DNA from: Aquimarina muelleri DSM 19832
GTDB lineage: Bacteria > Bacteroidota > Bacteroidia > Flavobacteriales > Flavobacteriaceae
DNA: 64,000 nt
Reading direction: 5' to 3'
NCBI RefSeq assembly: GCF_000430665.1
Contig: NZ_AUML01000030.1
Coordinates: 1 to 64,000 of the forward strand
Of this stretch, positions 9,814 through 21,000 are shown in pieces. Each line of letters begins with the position of its first letter. The first letter of the stretch is position 1. The notes under the pieces were generated by a model, which worked only from the letters and a program-made list of their open reading frames with translations, did no database searches and was not told where the DNA came from. The translations under genes and the position numbers were made by a program.

Positions 9814-12375
9814 CTATTGAGATTTTAGTTTACTTTTTTTTTGAAATTTTGGCTTAAAAACAAGTATTAAAGCTGGTAATAAAAATAAATCACACATCAA
9901 AGCTGAAAAGATTGCGATAGAACCAAATTTTCCTACATTAGCTGTTCCCTCCATAGTCGAAAAGGATAATATTCCGAATCCTAGCCCCAAAATTAAACTT
10001 GTGAAGGTAGCTGCTTGACCAGCTTCTTTTATAGTATGATATAAAGCATTTTTAATATCTCCATCAACTATAAGCTTATCCCTGTAATGGCTAATAAAAT
10101 GCACGGTATCATCTACAGAAATACCCACTACTACTGGAAGTAACAATAAAATATCCACATCTACAGACCGTCCTGTTAGTCCTAATAAGCCTAGAGTTAA
10201 CAAGGACGGAATCAGGTTAGGTATGATAGCAATTAAGCCTCCTTGGACCGATCCAAAAACAAAAATAAGAACAATGGTTACTGCTATCAGCACCATAATA
10301 ATATCTTGTAATCCATTATCCGCTATTACCTGTACAAATTTCATATTCATAGGAAGGGCTCCCGTTATCGATACTTTAGTATCTGGGTATTGTTTCTTTA
10401 GAACTTCTACAGACTCGTCAATATCTTTTTGCATGTCCTTATATATGTTCATGTATTTATAAGAACCAACATTATATAGTTGCATTGAAATGTGAGATTT
10501 ACTGTAATTATCCGAAACTTGTTTTCTTCGGTCTTCTGGGTTAGCCAAATTAAACAGGAAAAGAGTTTGAGATAAAGCATTTGCATTTTCAGGTATACTA
10601 TACATCTCCTCCCTATCTTCATTCAATGTTTTATTTGCTTTTTTTACAACTTCTACCAAGGACGATGTTCTCACAACTACATCACTGTATTTACTTTCAA
10701 GTTTTCGTTGTAGCTTATCGATTGTATTTAGTACGAATGGGTTTTCAAATGCGTTTGCTTTGGATAAATCTAAATATATCTCCATATTAAGACTTCCCAT
10801 CATTTTTTCATCTATAATATTTGCAGATTCTCTGTAAGGATTACCTTCAACAAATTGATTAGCAATATTAGTATCAACCTTAAGCATGGTTACACCATAG
10901 ATATTTATTCCTAATACTAGTAGGAATAAAGAAATAATACCAATTGGGCTTTTTTGTACAAGAGATAATATATTATCTAATCTTTTTTGTAAAAAAAGAG
11001 AAAAATTAGGAATATACTTATCGGATGAGAACCTGAACTTTCTTTTCTGTTCTCCCTCACCCAAGCCAGGTGCCCATACATCAAACATAAGGGGTAATAG
11101 AAAAATAGTTAAGATACATGCGAAAGCCACACCGGCAGCAGACATCATTCCGAATACCTGAATACGTGGAATTGGAATAAGAAAACAAGCCAACATACCT
11201 ATTATATTCGTAATTGCAGTTAATACGATAGCTTTGTTTGTGGATTGAAATACTTTTTGTACGGATACTTTACGATCATAACCTTGATTTCGAAAAAATG
11301 TATACCCAGAAAATATATGGGAGGCATCACACACACCAACAGTTAGTATCAACATGATCGTTAGCATTAAAAAAACCGTAACCTCTACCTCTAACCAACC
11401 TGCTAAGCCAACTGTCCAAACAGCACTTATAATAACAATTAAAAGGGACCAAAGTACTGCACTAAATGAACGGACGAAAAACCATAAAAGGATCGATATT
11501 ATAAGTAAAAGTCCTAAATAAATCGGGCCAGCTTCTTTACTAACAATAGTTTCCTGCTCATAAGCCAATGGAGCATTCCCTACAGAATAATATTTTAAAT
11601 GCTCTTTGTATTCTGGTTTATCTAAAATTGCATTAAGCTCCTTCATTAAAGGAACAAGCTCACTTAAATCTGCATGTTTAAAACGAACTCTTTCTTCTAC
11701 TTCTTTTACCTCACTAAAATCTGCAACTTCCATCTCATCCATATTCAGTGGTTCATCAAATGATCCTTCTGCGGTAGTGGTAGTTGATTCCTCATTTATA
11801 CGCTCGGTACCAAAATCGGTTTCTATAAGCATTCCTCCGTATTTCATATCTTTTGAAAAGAAAAGCAATGGGAAAGACTTTTCAGATTGCGCTAGCTTAC
11901 GGATTTCTTCAACACCCTCATTTGTCGTCGGAATTTTATCTCCTACTAATTTTCTGGAAACTAATAAATCTCCATCTGCTATTAAGAGCGACGCGTTAAC
12001 GATCGTATTTACTTTAACAATATGTTTTAATGCTGTTGAATCATCACTATACTTTGCACTAATAATATCATCATGTATTTTCTTTATAACCTCTAGAGAT
12101 TTAGTAGAAAACACATCACCATCTACTGGTTTATAAGCAATATATACGCCTTCGTTGCTTCCAAATTGAGCTTTGAACTCATCCATAGCAACTAAAACTG
12201 GATCATCATCTGGAAACCATCCCTCGATGGTCATGTCAAATTTTGTTTTTGGTAATCCAAAAAATGTAAATACTGTAATAGCTATAAAAACTAACCAGAT
12301 AATTAGTCTTCTTTTCCGAACCATTCCAGTAACATTTTCAAGAAACTGTGCTTTGGGTTTCGAATTCTTATTCAT
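9814..12375 (-). CDS. MMPL-type RND transporter
   Basis: About 853 residues from an ATG at 12375; an upstream TTG at 12414 would add 13 residues but is less likely. Two repeats each have one helix, a large periplasmic domain and five helices, which is the RND/MMPL plan. Acidic transmembrane motifs are visible in both halves: TVGVCDASHIFSGY in the first and VVGISVDDTVHFISHY in the second, where the Asp pair should form the proton path. This family exports lipids, hopanoids and polyketide-type lipids. It follows the terminal PKS gene by about 80 bp on the same strand and has a LolA-like protein nearby. Inference: proton-driven export of the cluster product or of its lipid carrier, and possibly self-resistance. 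Confidence 0.88.
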   Translation of the reverse strand: MNKNSKPKAQFLENVTGMVRKRRLIIWLVFIAITVFTFFGLPKTKFDMTIEGWFPDDDPVLVAMDEFKAQFGSNEGVYIAYKPVDGDVFSTKSLEVIKKIHDDIISAKYSDDSTALKHIVKVNTIVNASLLIADGDLLVSRKLVGDKIPTTNEGVEEIRKLAQSEKSFPLLFFSKDMKYGGMLIETDFGTERINEESTTTTAEGSFDEPLNMDEMEVADFSEVKEVEERVRFKHADLSELVPLMKELNAILDKPEYKEHLKYYSVGNAPLAYEQETIVSKEAGPIYLGLLLIISILLWFFVRSFSAVLWSLLIVIISAVWTVGLAGWLEVEVTVFLMLTIMLILTVGVCDASHIFSGYTFFRNQGYDRKVSVQKVFQSTNKAIVLTAITNIIGMLACFLIPIPRIQVFGMMSAAGVAFACILTIFLLPLMFDVWAPGLGEGEQKRKFRFSSDKYIPNFSLFLQKRLDNILSLVQKSPIGIISLFLLVLGINIYGVTMLKVDTNIANQFVEGNPYRESANIIDEKMMGSLNMEIYLDLSKANAFENPFVLNTIDKLQRKLESKYSDVVVRTSSLVEVVKKANKTLNEDREEMYSIPENANALSQTLFLFNLANPEDRRKQVSDNYSKSHISMQLYNVGSYKYMNIYKDMQKDIDESVEVLKKQYPDTKVSITGALPMNMKFVQVIADNGLQDIIMVLIAVTIVLIFVFGSVQGGLIAIIPNLIPSLLTLGLLGLTGRSVDVDILLLLPVVVGISVDDTVHFISHYRDKLIVDGDIKNALYHTIKEAGQAATFTSLILGLGFGILSFSTMEGTANVGKFGSIAIFSALMCDLFLLPALILVFKPKFQKKSKLKSQ

Positions 12376-12458
12376 AACTAGATTTATTACGGTTTTAAAA
12401 AAGTGATAACCCAATAGATCTTTAATCTCTTAGGGCAATGATTTGATAGTTAATATTT

Positions 12459-15400
12459 TTAATCAACTAATGATGCTTTCGGAATGTTTTTTTCCTCTTT
12501 GGAAGTTTTATTGAATAAAGCATTTATCTTTTTAGCTATTTTTTTACTATTGTCCTTATCAATAATCGAAAAATGGTTTGATTGAATAGGATAGATATCA
12601 ACTGGCTTATTTAGCAATCCGTTCCAACCATAATCTTCAGATGCATTTTTATATGTATCAATATAACCTTGCGTAGCCTTAAAGAGGATTACTTTAACCT
12701 CATCTGATAATTTCGAAGGTTTATAAGCACGACAAAACTTATCATTAGCTATGGTTGTATCAATACTTATGGCTAATTGATCTTTCGGGAAATTAAATCC
12801 TAAATCCTTGATGTTGTCATATATATAACTAAAAATTTCATTTTCAGGAAGTTCTTTTATTTTTTCTACATCTAAAGTTATATTGTGACCAGATGAGTTT
12901 ATAAAAATAGATTTAATACCTTCTACGAGATCATCAATCATATCTCCCCCTGGTAGTGTAGGAGATATACAGTCAATAAGTATTAATGACTCTACCTTTT
13001 CCTTTTGGCTCAGTAAAATTCTTGCCATTTCGTATGCAATTGTACCTCCATTTGAGAATCCCAACAGACGATATGGACCTGTAGCTTGGATTTCTTTGAC
13101 TGCTTCAATATTAGCTTTTGCAATGGATTCGATACTATCAAGCGAGCTGTTTTCTCCTGTGATCCCTACTGTCTCTAAACCATAAAATGGCTGCCTCATA
13201 CCCAAAGCAGAGATAAGGTGTTGTAATGTTATCACATTACCATCGGCACCTGGAACTGCAAAAATAGGGCGTTTCTTGCCTTTTATCTGCATAGGCACTA
13301 GTATTTTACGGGTAACCTGAGGATCTATTTTACCTACCTGACCTGGATTCACTTTTGTTTGACTATTGATTGCATCTGCATACTCCTTATCATTTGTTAT
13401 ACTTATGTTTTTAACCTTCTCTGAATAATTCTTGGTTAAATATTTAGTAAGTGTTTTTATTTCTGGACAATTAAATAAAATAGCAGGGGATATATTGATT
13501 TGTAACAAATCATTGATTTGAGCTATCAAAGTAATCAAGCCAATGGAATTCATTCCCAGATCTAAAAAGTTAATATCAACAGGGATTTTATCCAAATTTT
13601 TATTGAGCTGTAGTGCTATCTCATGTTTAAGAAACATTTCTATTTTTTCATCAGGCTTAAGAGAATTATTTTCCTTATCCTCTTTATTAGATGTAAAAAA
13701 GAACCATTTAGCTTTCATTACGGGCTGATATGCTTCTTTAGTTATTGTTTCTTTTTTAATATTTACTGCTGACTGTTTTGTTTTAATAATTGGTTTTTCT
13801 ACACTATCGATATCTATCCAATATTTTTCTTTAGCAAAAGGATAAGTGGGTAGAGATACAGGGCGTGTCTTTTTATTTTTCCAAACCACTTTCCAATCTA
13901 TAGTAAGACCACTAATCCAGAGTTGGGCAAGTTGTTGCCATTGTACTGTTTCTAAACTCTGTTTGATCATCATTTTGACCATATCTTTTGTTAAGATATT
14001 GATAATATGATTTTCTTTATTAAGATTAATATTTCCACAAAAGATCTCTTTTTTCTCCAACGATTCTTCTTTACTAGAATGTTTGAATATTGTTAGTTTT
14101 TCAAGCAACTCAATAGAAGAAGAGGCTACAATAGCTAATCTTTCATCCATTGCATCACGACCAACCTGAAGAGTATAAATCATTTCTTCAAAAGATATAT
14201 CTTCCTTAATTTTGGATAAATAGTCTATATAAATATTAATATATTCATTTAAACGTTCTTCATCTTTTGCAGAAAGCACAAATAACTGAGGTGTTTTTAC
14301 TTTTTCTGGATAAATCACAGATTCGTCAACAGGATATTCCTCTAAAACGATATGCAAATTTACTCCGCTATCTGCAAAAGAATTAAGTCCTGCTCTTATT
14401 GGACCATTATTCTTCCGTAGGGTATCAAATGTCAGTTCTTTTTTTGCTATATACAAAGGGTGAGAAGGGTTATCAATATCCAAAAAAGTGTTTGTTTTCT
14501 CTCCTGATATGGTCATTGGAAACTTTTTATGATAAAGTGAAAGTGCTAGCTTAATAAAACTAGCCAAACCACTAACAGCTTCCAAATTCCCTATATTTCC
14601 TTTTACGCTTCCTAATGCACAATTTTTTTCTTTTGATTCGTGCTCTTTAAATACATTTTTAATGCCTTCATATTCAAATGAATCTCCCCACTTTGTCGCA
14701 TATCCATCAACCTCAATATATTTTATTGATTCTGGATTTATTGAGGATTTATTATAACATTTGGTAATAACATTAGTAATTGCGTCATGTTTAACTTCTG
14801 ATAAAAACCTAGCATTTCCTCTATTACTTTGATGACTAGTTTTAATAACACCATAAATCCTATTATTATCTCTTTCCGCATCCTCTAGCCTTTTCAAAAC
14901 AACAGCTGCTACTCCTTCTCCTCTAGTAAACCCATTGGCGTCATCATCAAAAACTCCACATGTTCCTGTAGGAGATAGCATGCCATATTGAGATAATGAT
15001 ATATAATCATCTGCAAATAAGTTTAAAGATGCTCCTCCTACTACCGCTACACTACTTTCATTATTAATTAGCGAGTAATATGCTCTATTTATTGCTACCG
15101 CAGAGCCCGCGCAATTAGCATTTATAGACTCACTAGGTCCATAAAAATCAAATAAAAATGAAAGTCTGTTAGCTAAATAGTAAGTAGGACTTGAGGAAGT
15201 AAAAACAGGTCCATATTTCCCAACAGGAATTTTATCTATATTTTTTCTTAGGTAATTTTCATATTCTGCATATTCATAAGCAACATATACCGCTGCATCT
15301 GTTCCTGCTAATTTTTTAGGTGCTATCCCAGCATCCTGAAAGGCTTTATAAACCTCTTGCATTAGTAACCTTTCTTGAGGGTCTATTAGTAAAGCTTCTT

Positions 15401-16253
15401 CTGGATCAAGGTTAAAAAAATCAGGATCAAAGCGATCAACATCATCAATCAATGCTCCCCATTTGGAGACAGTCTTACCTGGAGAGATAGTTTTTTCATA
15501 ATAATCCTCCCAATTCCATCTTGACTTTGAAATTTCCTGAATACTATTTTTCTTATCCATCAGATTATCCCAAAAGGATTCTGTATTAGGTGCGTCCGGA
15601 AAATTACAACTAAGGCCAACAATCGCTACATCATAAGAGTGATCTGGTTCTTTTATTGTTGTATTTAATTTTTTCTTGCTATTAAGACTATCCTCATTAT
15701 TTTTATGAGCGGTATTATAATAGTTTATTAAATTATCTGTATGGTGAGTCAATAACGTATCTACAATATCATCAATTGATCTAAATGAACGACCAGACAA
15801 GTCTATATTATATTTTTGATTAATATAATATAGCAATTCTTGATAAGACTCCTTAATCAATCTTCTACCCTGTGGAGCACGACTTGGGGTAATCTGCTTA
15901 ACAGGTGTAGGATTAAGATTAATGTTTTCTTTGATCGAAATACTTTTAGTTGCTATTTCTGATAAATCATTTGCATCAGATCCGTTATTGACATTCTCAT
16001 TCTTCTCTTTGATTTCTTCCTCTAGTAAATCAGCCAGTTCTTTAATGGTATTTACATTTACAAATTTTGAGGGAGCCAGTGTAATGTTAAATTTCTTAGA
16101 TATTTTATTAATCAATTCCATTGAAATAATGGAATCAATACCGAAGTCCTCGAAATTAGCATCAACATCCAGTTTTCCAGAGGAAAATCGCAATGTTATT
16201 TCGAAGATTTTTTTTATTTCTTGTAAAGTATTTTGTGCTGTTTCTTCTGTCAT
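12459..16253 (-). CDS. terminal polyketide synthase: ACP-KS0-ACP-TE
   Basis: 1264 residues. Order: ACP (about 1-85, DFGIDSIIS), a linker with a small helical block (about 125-190), a ketosynthase fold (about 205-640), a second ACP (about 885-960, DLGMNSIGL) and a type I thioesterase (about 1010-1250). The thioesterase has GFSNGG with nucleophile Ser1067, Asp in LILIDC and His in QSNHFSII. The KS keeps the nucleophile (NANCAGS, Cys381) but both catalytic histidines are lost: EVDGYAT has Asp516 and KGNIGNLE has Asn556, so it should transfer but not extend chains. The start overlaps the aminotransferase stop (ATGA). Its first ACP would serve the KS-DH that ends the 3508-residue PKS. This protein releases the finished chain. 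Confidence 0.92.
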   Translation of the reverse strand: MTEETAQNTLQEIKKIFEITLRFSSGKLDVDANFEDFGIDSIISMELINKISKKFNITLAPSKFVNVNTIKELADLLEEEIKEKNENVNNGSDANDLSEIATKSISIKENINLNPTPVKQITPSRAPQGRRLIKESYQELLYYINQKYNIDLSGRSFRSIDDIVDTLLTHHTDNLINYYNTAHKNNEDSLNSKKKLNTTIKEPDHSYDVAIVGLSCNFPDAPNTESFWDNLMDKKNSIQEISKSRWNWEDYYEKTISPGKTVSKWGALIDDVDRFDPDFFNLDPEEALLIDPQERLLMQEVYKAFQDAGIAPKKLAGTDAAVYVAYEYAEYENYLRKNIDKIPVGKYGPVFTSSSPTYYLANRLSFLFDFYGPSESINANCAGSAVAINRAYYSLINNESSVAVVGGASLNLFADDYISLSQYGMLSPTGTCGVFDDDANGFTRGEGVAAVVLKRLEDAERDNNRIYGVIKTSHQSNRGNARFLSEVKHDAITNVITKCYNKSSINPESIKYIEVDGYATKWGDSFEYEGIKNVFKEHESKEKNCALGSVKGNIGNLEAVSGLASFIKLALSLYHKKFPMTISGEKTNTFLDIDNPSHPLYIAKKELTFDTLRKNNGPIRAGLNSFADSGVNLHIVLEEYPVDESVIYPEKVKTPQLFVLSAKDEERLNEYINIYIDYLSKIKEDISFEEMIYTLQVGRDAMDERLAIVASSSIELLEKLTIFKHSSKEESLEKKEIFCGNINLNKENHIINILTKDMVKMMIKQSLETVQWQQLAQLWISGLTIDWKVVWKNKKTRPVSLPTYPFAKEKYWIDIDSVEKPIIKTKQSAVNIKKETITKEAYQPVMKAKWFFFTSNKEDKENNSLKPDEKIEMFLKHEIALQLNKNLDKIPVDINFLDLGMNSIGLITLIAQINDLLQINISPAILFNCPEIKTLTKYLTKNYSEKVKNISITNDKEYADAINSQTKVNPGQVGKIDPQVTRKILVPMQIKGKKRPIFAVPGADGNVITLQHLISALGMRQPFYGLETVGITGENSSLDSIESIAKANIEAVKEIQATGPYRLLGFSNGGTIAYEMARILLSQKEKVESLILIDCISPTLPGGDMIDDLVEGIKSIFINSSGHNITLDVEKIKELPENEIFSYIYDNIKDLGFNFPKDQLAISIDTTIANDKFCRAYKPSKLSDEVKVILFKATQGYIDTYKNASEDYGWNGLLNKPVDIYPIQSNHFSIIDKDNSKKIAKKINALFNKTSKEEKNIPKASLVD

Positions 16254-18013
16254 ATCGTTACTCCTTTTTCTTGGAATTTTTTCAAATCAGAGATAATTAA
16301 ATCTCTTAGTTTTTCCATTTGATCATTCTTTTCAGATCGATTCTTATGGTTATCTCTCATATCAGAACTGATGGGCATTTCTGTCTGGTCATCTTCTCTG
16401 TCTTCTTCTATACTATCCGACTCATAAAAGAAGTTCTCCTCTAACAATATGTCTATGCTATTTTTTACCGTTTTTATAATAGATTTGATATCATTATCAG
16501 AGTGTGCCATGGTTAAAAAACAATTGCCGGAAGGACTAGTTTCTACTCCGTTCATTCTCATTAAAACAAATAATAATTCCTTTACCACTCCATTCGGATC
16601 GTCTAGAAATTTAAATCTGAATAATGAACTGAAATATTCGATAATTACTGGTACCTTTTTTGAAGCAAAGAAAGAATTCAGCTCTTCGCACATTCGTTTC
16701 GTTTTTTCATTTAGTTCTTGTAAAAAGCACGAGTTTGACCCACACGTTTCATTTCCTAAAGCTAAACACCTGTCTTTAATTTCGGTAAGTATAGCAAGTG
16801 TAGCTGCTAGTTTAATAGGGTTTCGTGTATGCGTACCAGCCATGAGTGTTTTTTTAACACTTGGCATAGAGTTATCATCATAATTAAAAACTCCTCCATC
16901 TACGAAGTTCATATATTTAGTGAGTCCTGCAATCATTCCTGAAGGCATACCTCCCGCAGGGATTTTTCCATAAGTAGCTAAATCTCCTTTAATATTCCAA
17001 AGCCCCTGTACTCCATTACAACAAACTCTAAATCCGGTGATCATCTCATCCATGATCAATAAAATATTTTTTTCCAGAGTCAATTTACGTACCTCTTTTA
17101 GAAATTCGATAGGTTGATTATCTGGGTTTCTCGATTGTACTGGTTCTACTAAAACGCCAGCAATTTCATCTGCCCTGTTTTCAATAATATTTAGGTGATC
17201 CATGTTACCATAATCCAAGACTATAATCTCATCTGCAAATTCCTGAAGCATTCCCAATCCCATTGCAATACTATTACCAAACTGATCTTTTGCAGCAAGT
17301 ACTGCATCCGAAAGACCATGAAAAGCCCCTTCAAAAATTACTATTTTCTTTTTTTGAGTTGCTGTTCTTGCTATTCTTACCGCCCACATAACAGCTTCTG
17401 TTCCTGATTGCGTGAGAAGAACACGTTCATGACCTGTAAGGTCACTAAAAAGTTTAGTTACCTGAGCAAGTTCTTCTGTATACCCAACCAATGGATAACC
17501 TTTTTCCATACGTTTTATAACAGCCTCCTTTATAAACTCTGGTTGATGTCCAAATAAATTAACTCCATTATCGCTGGCTATATCAATATATTTATTTCCA
17601 TCAATATCATAAAGGTATGCTCCATCTGCTTTGTCATAAGTTAAATGAAACTGCAGTCGTTTTAATGCTTTTTTCAAACCTCCAGTCTTTCGTTGATCAA
17701 CAAGGTGATCCTGATCTTTTGATGCATTTTCCTTCGATTTTGGAGTAGTCTTCTCTAGCTTTTTAGCCATTTTATCTATGAACAGTTTATGTTCTTGGAC
17801 TAATTGTAATTCTGTTAATGCTTTAAAAACATTTCTTTTTTTTCCAGAAAAATTATTTTCAATTATATTATCCCCATTAGATAAATGTTTTTTTAATTTG
17901 GAAACCATATAATCTTTATCATTATCAGGTAATTCCGAAAAAAGTTTTAAAGCTTCTTGTTTCTCTATTTTCTTTGAAACAATTTTTTCCAATATATCGT
18001 CAATTACTGCCAT
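16250..18013 (-). CDS. class III PLP-dependent aminotransferase (glutamate-1-semialdehyde aminomutase-like)
   Basis: 587 residues, longer than the usual 430-450. The catalytic core (about 110-510) has the PLP phosphate region LTQSGTEAVMWAVRIAR, the cofactor Asp in LLIMDEMITGFR, and the Schiff-base Lys350 in YGKIPAGGMPSG. A N-terminal helical extension of about 100 residues (MAVIDDILEKIVSKKIEKQE) and an acidic, then basic C-terminal tail of about 65 residues resemble docking segments rather than enzyme core. It lies 9 bp after the large PKS and overlaps the next PKS by four bases, so translation is probably coupled. Domains of this type introduce amino groups at beta-keto or aldehyde positions in hybrid PKS systems. 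Here it is a separate protein placed exactly between the halves of a split module. Confidence 0.9.
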   Translation of the reverse strand: MAVIDDILEKIVSKKIEKQEALKLFSELPDNDKDYMVSKLKKHLSNGDNIIENNFSGKKRNVFKALTELQLVQEHKLFIDKMAKKLEKTTPKSKENASKDQDHLVDQRKTGGLKKALKRLQFHLTYDKADGAYLYDIDGNKYIDIASDNGVNLFGHQPEFIKEAVIKRMEKGYPLVGYTEELAQVTKLFSDLTGHERVLLTQSGTEAVMWAVRIARTATQKKKIVIFEGAFHGLSDAVLAAKDQFGNSIAMGLGMLQEFADEIIVLDYGNMDHLNIIENRADEIAGVLVEPVQSRNPDNQPIEFLKEVRKLTLEKNILLIMDEMITGFRVCCNGVQGLWNIKGDLATYGKIPAGGMPSGMIAGLTKYMNFVDGGVFNYDDNSMPSVKKTLMAGTHTRNPIKLAATLAILTEIKDRCLALGNETCGSNSCFLQELNEKTKRMCEELNSFFASKKVPVIIEYFSSLFRFKFLDDPNGVVKELLFVLMRMNGVETSPSGNCFLTMAHSDNDIKSIIKTVKNSIDILLEENFFYESDSIEEDREDDQTEMPISSDMRDNHKNRSEKNDQMEKLRDLIISDLKKFQEKGVTI

Positions 18014-18022
18014 ATCTTTGGT

Positions 18023-21000
18023 TTAGTATATATCTTTTAATAATTCATCAAAACTAACTTCGGAATTCTCTACATCAGCATATTCTATCCTGTTCGAATT
18101 TTGTTCATACATAGTATTTAGTAACATTCCAAAGTCTTTAACTATCTGATTATTTAGAGTGTTTTCAAATGTCAGAGATTTAATTTTAATACATACTCTA
18201 CCCTTTTCATCAGTTAAATCAATATCCGTTTTAAGCATCCTATCTCCCGCTTTACTTCCTTTTGAATAGCGTACCCATACGTACATTTCTTTATGACAAG
18301 GAGAAAGCAATTGTAAAGATCCTATTTCAAGTGGTCGTAAAGGTTTATTAACTTGCGTATCCAAACCTGTTAACAAACCTATTACTACTTGTAGAGTACT
18401 CTCCATAATACTTGGATGTAGGGTGTAGCTTTTATAACTGTCTACTACAAGCTCCGACAAGCTTAACTGAGCCAGCATTTGATCATTTCCTTTATAAATT
18501 GTCTTTATACTTTTTAAAGAAGAACCATAACTGATCTCCATTTGTTCTAAAGTGTAATAAAGACGTTCTACATCGATCGGATCTACTTCAAAATGGGTTT
18601 TGAGTTGTACTATATCTAGTTTGGCAGGAGCCAAATTGTCTTTATATACTACCCGACCACTACAATGAATTCTTTCTTCTCCCTCTTCTGCACTATAAAT
18701 CTCATAATCAATTCCTTCATTATTATTTTCGAAAAGAGCTATATTAACTTGTTTGTTCTCTGAAACTGTAAATAAACTACTCCATGTAGTATGATGAAAT
18801 TCCATGAACATTGATCTGTTAAGATCTGGCATAGATTTTTCTACAGCAATACGAGCCATTTCTAAATACGCGGAGTATGACATTACATTTTGACCTTGTA
18901 TTTTATGGTCTGCGATAAAAAATTCTTTCCCGCTAAAATTTGAAGTATAGCTTTGTTGGCTCAATATCGAAGAATTGTAGTGTAACAATGGATGGAGCTT
19001 TTCAAACTCTGCTTCATGTTTTGTTTTTTCGCTATCAGATAGATTAAACCAGTATCTCTCACGCGCAAAAGGGTAGGTAGGCAAACTAATACGCCTAGGA
19101 TTAATCTGTTTGTATAATTGAGTCCAATCAATTTCAACACCTTTTACCCAAGCTTCGGCTAGTTTGATGTAGTTTTTATTGGCAAAGCATTTTTTCACAA
19201 ATACTTCTGGAGTATCATTATTTTCTTCTGAATCTATAAAATTCGAGCTACTTTTTTGTGTAACTCTTCCATAAAATACATCTTTAATTTTTATATTTTC
19301 TTCATCATTCAGATAAACAAAAAGTTTCTCTTTCAGCTCTTCCTTCGAATTTACAACTAGTCCTAAACGTTCAGTCATCTCATCTCTTCCTACCTGAAGA
19401 GTAAAAACAAGATCTGTAAAGTCGTCTTCATGTTTTTCTAAATGCTCTAGTAATAATTGAGCATATGCTTTAAGCCTATCTTCCGTTTTTGCTGAAAGTA
19501 CTATTATCTGAGGCTCCTTTGATGTAACATTAACTTGATTTTCTTTTGGGATATATTCCTCTAAAACAATATGTGAATTAGCTCCTCCAAAGCCAAAGGA
19601 ACTTACTCCTGCTCTTCTTGGAAGAAGATTACCCTGATCATCTTTTATGGCATCCCATTCTTTTGTTTTATCTACAATATAAAGTGAACTTCCTTTAAGA
19701 TTGATATAGGGATTGAGTTCTTCAAAATGAAGTGTCCCTGGTATTTTTTTATGTTTTAGGGATAATAAGACCTTAAGAACACCTGCAATTCCTGCAGCTG
19801 TCTCTAAGTGACCTATATTGGTCTTTACTGAAGATAAACCACAATGAGGAATTTCTGAAGGAATTTTATTATGTCTCTTATATAATTTAGAAAACGTTTT
19901 ATTAAGAGCCTGAATCTCGATTGGATCTCCTAAACTAGTACCAGTACCATGACATTCAATATACCCTACGGTTGATGGATCTATCTGAGCCTTTTCATAA
20001 GCTTCAACCAATAAATCTGTTTGTGCGACAGGGTTAGGAGCTGTAAGCATAGTTACTTTTCCTCCATGGTTTTCTGTAGTTGCCTTAATAACAGCATAGA
20101 TATGATCTCTGTCTGCTTCTGCTTTATCCAAAGGTTTAAGAAATATAGCCCCTGAACCTTCTCCTCTTACATATCCATTTGCACTTTTATCAAAGGTTTT
20201 ACATTTACCATCTCCACTTAACATACCTGCCATCCCAAATGATATATAAGCTGCTGGAGTAAGCATTAATTGTACTCCACCTACTATAGCCATATCACTA
20301 CTTCCGGTATGTATTGATTCTATTGCTCGATGAATCGCTATCAAAGAACTAGAACAAGCAGTATCAAGCGGTGCACTAGGTCCACGTAGGTTAAGTAAGA
20401 AAGAAACGCGGTTTACTAATACAGAGTGAGAATTTCCTGAAGCTGTATATCCATCAAGTGGAATTTCATTATCTACTAATGAATCTGCATAGTCTCTAGT
20501 TGCAACTCCAACAAATAATCCTGTTTTTGTACCCGACAGATCCGATACTTTATGTCCTGAATCCTCAATGGCTTTCCACACAGTTTCTAAAAAAATCCTT
20601 TGTTGCGGATCCATCATCTCTGCCTCTCTTGGAGATATCCCAAAAAACAATGGATCAAACTTATCCACATCTTTCATGAAGCCTCCCCATTTAGAATTGG
20701 TCTTATTCTCTTCTTTAAAAGGATCTCCATCATAATCTTCCCAATTCCATCGATCCTTAGGAATTACCGTTATCATATTTCTTTCATTTTCTAGGTTCTC
20801 CCAGAATTTTTCCAGATCTTTTGATTCTGGCATAACACCACTCATACCAACTATAGCGATTGGTTGATCGATAAACCTATTTTCTGCGGATAACTCTTTT
20901 CCTGAAGATAGAGTTTTTGACTGTTGATCCCATGTACTGCTATTCCATCCTTTATTGATGCCAAATACAACTTTTTCATCATTTCCAGATGGTGAGGACT

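Noticed and set aside
11606..12136. Plus-strand open frame of 176 codons
   Set aside because: It lies fully opposite the MMPL transporter gene; serine-rich composition is typical of an antisense shadow, and no family pattern is seen.
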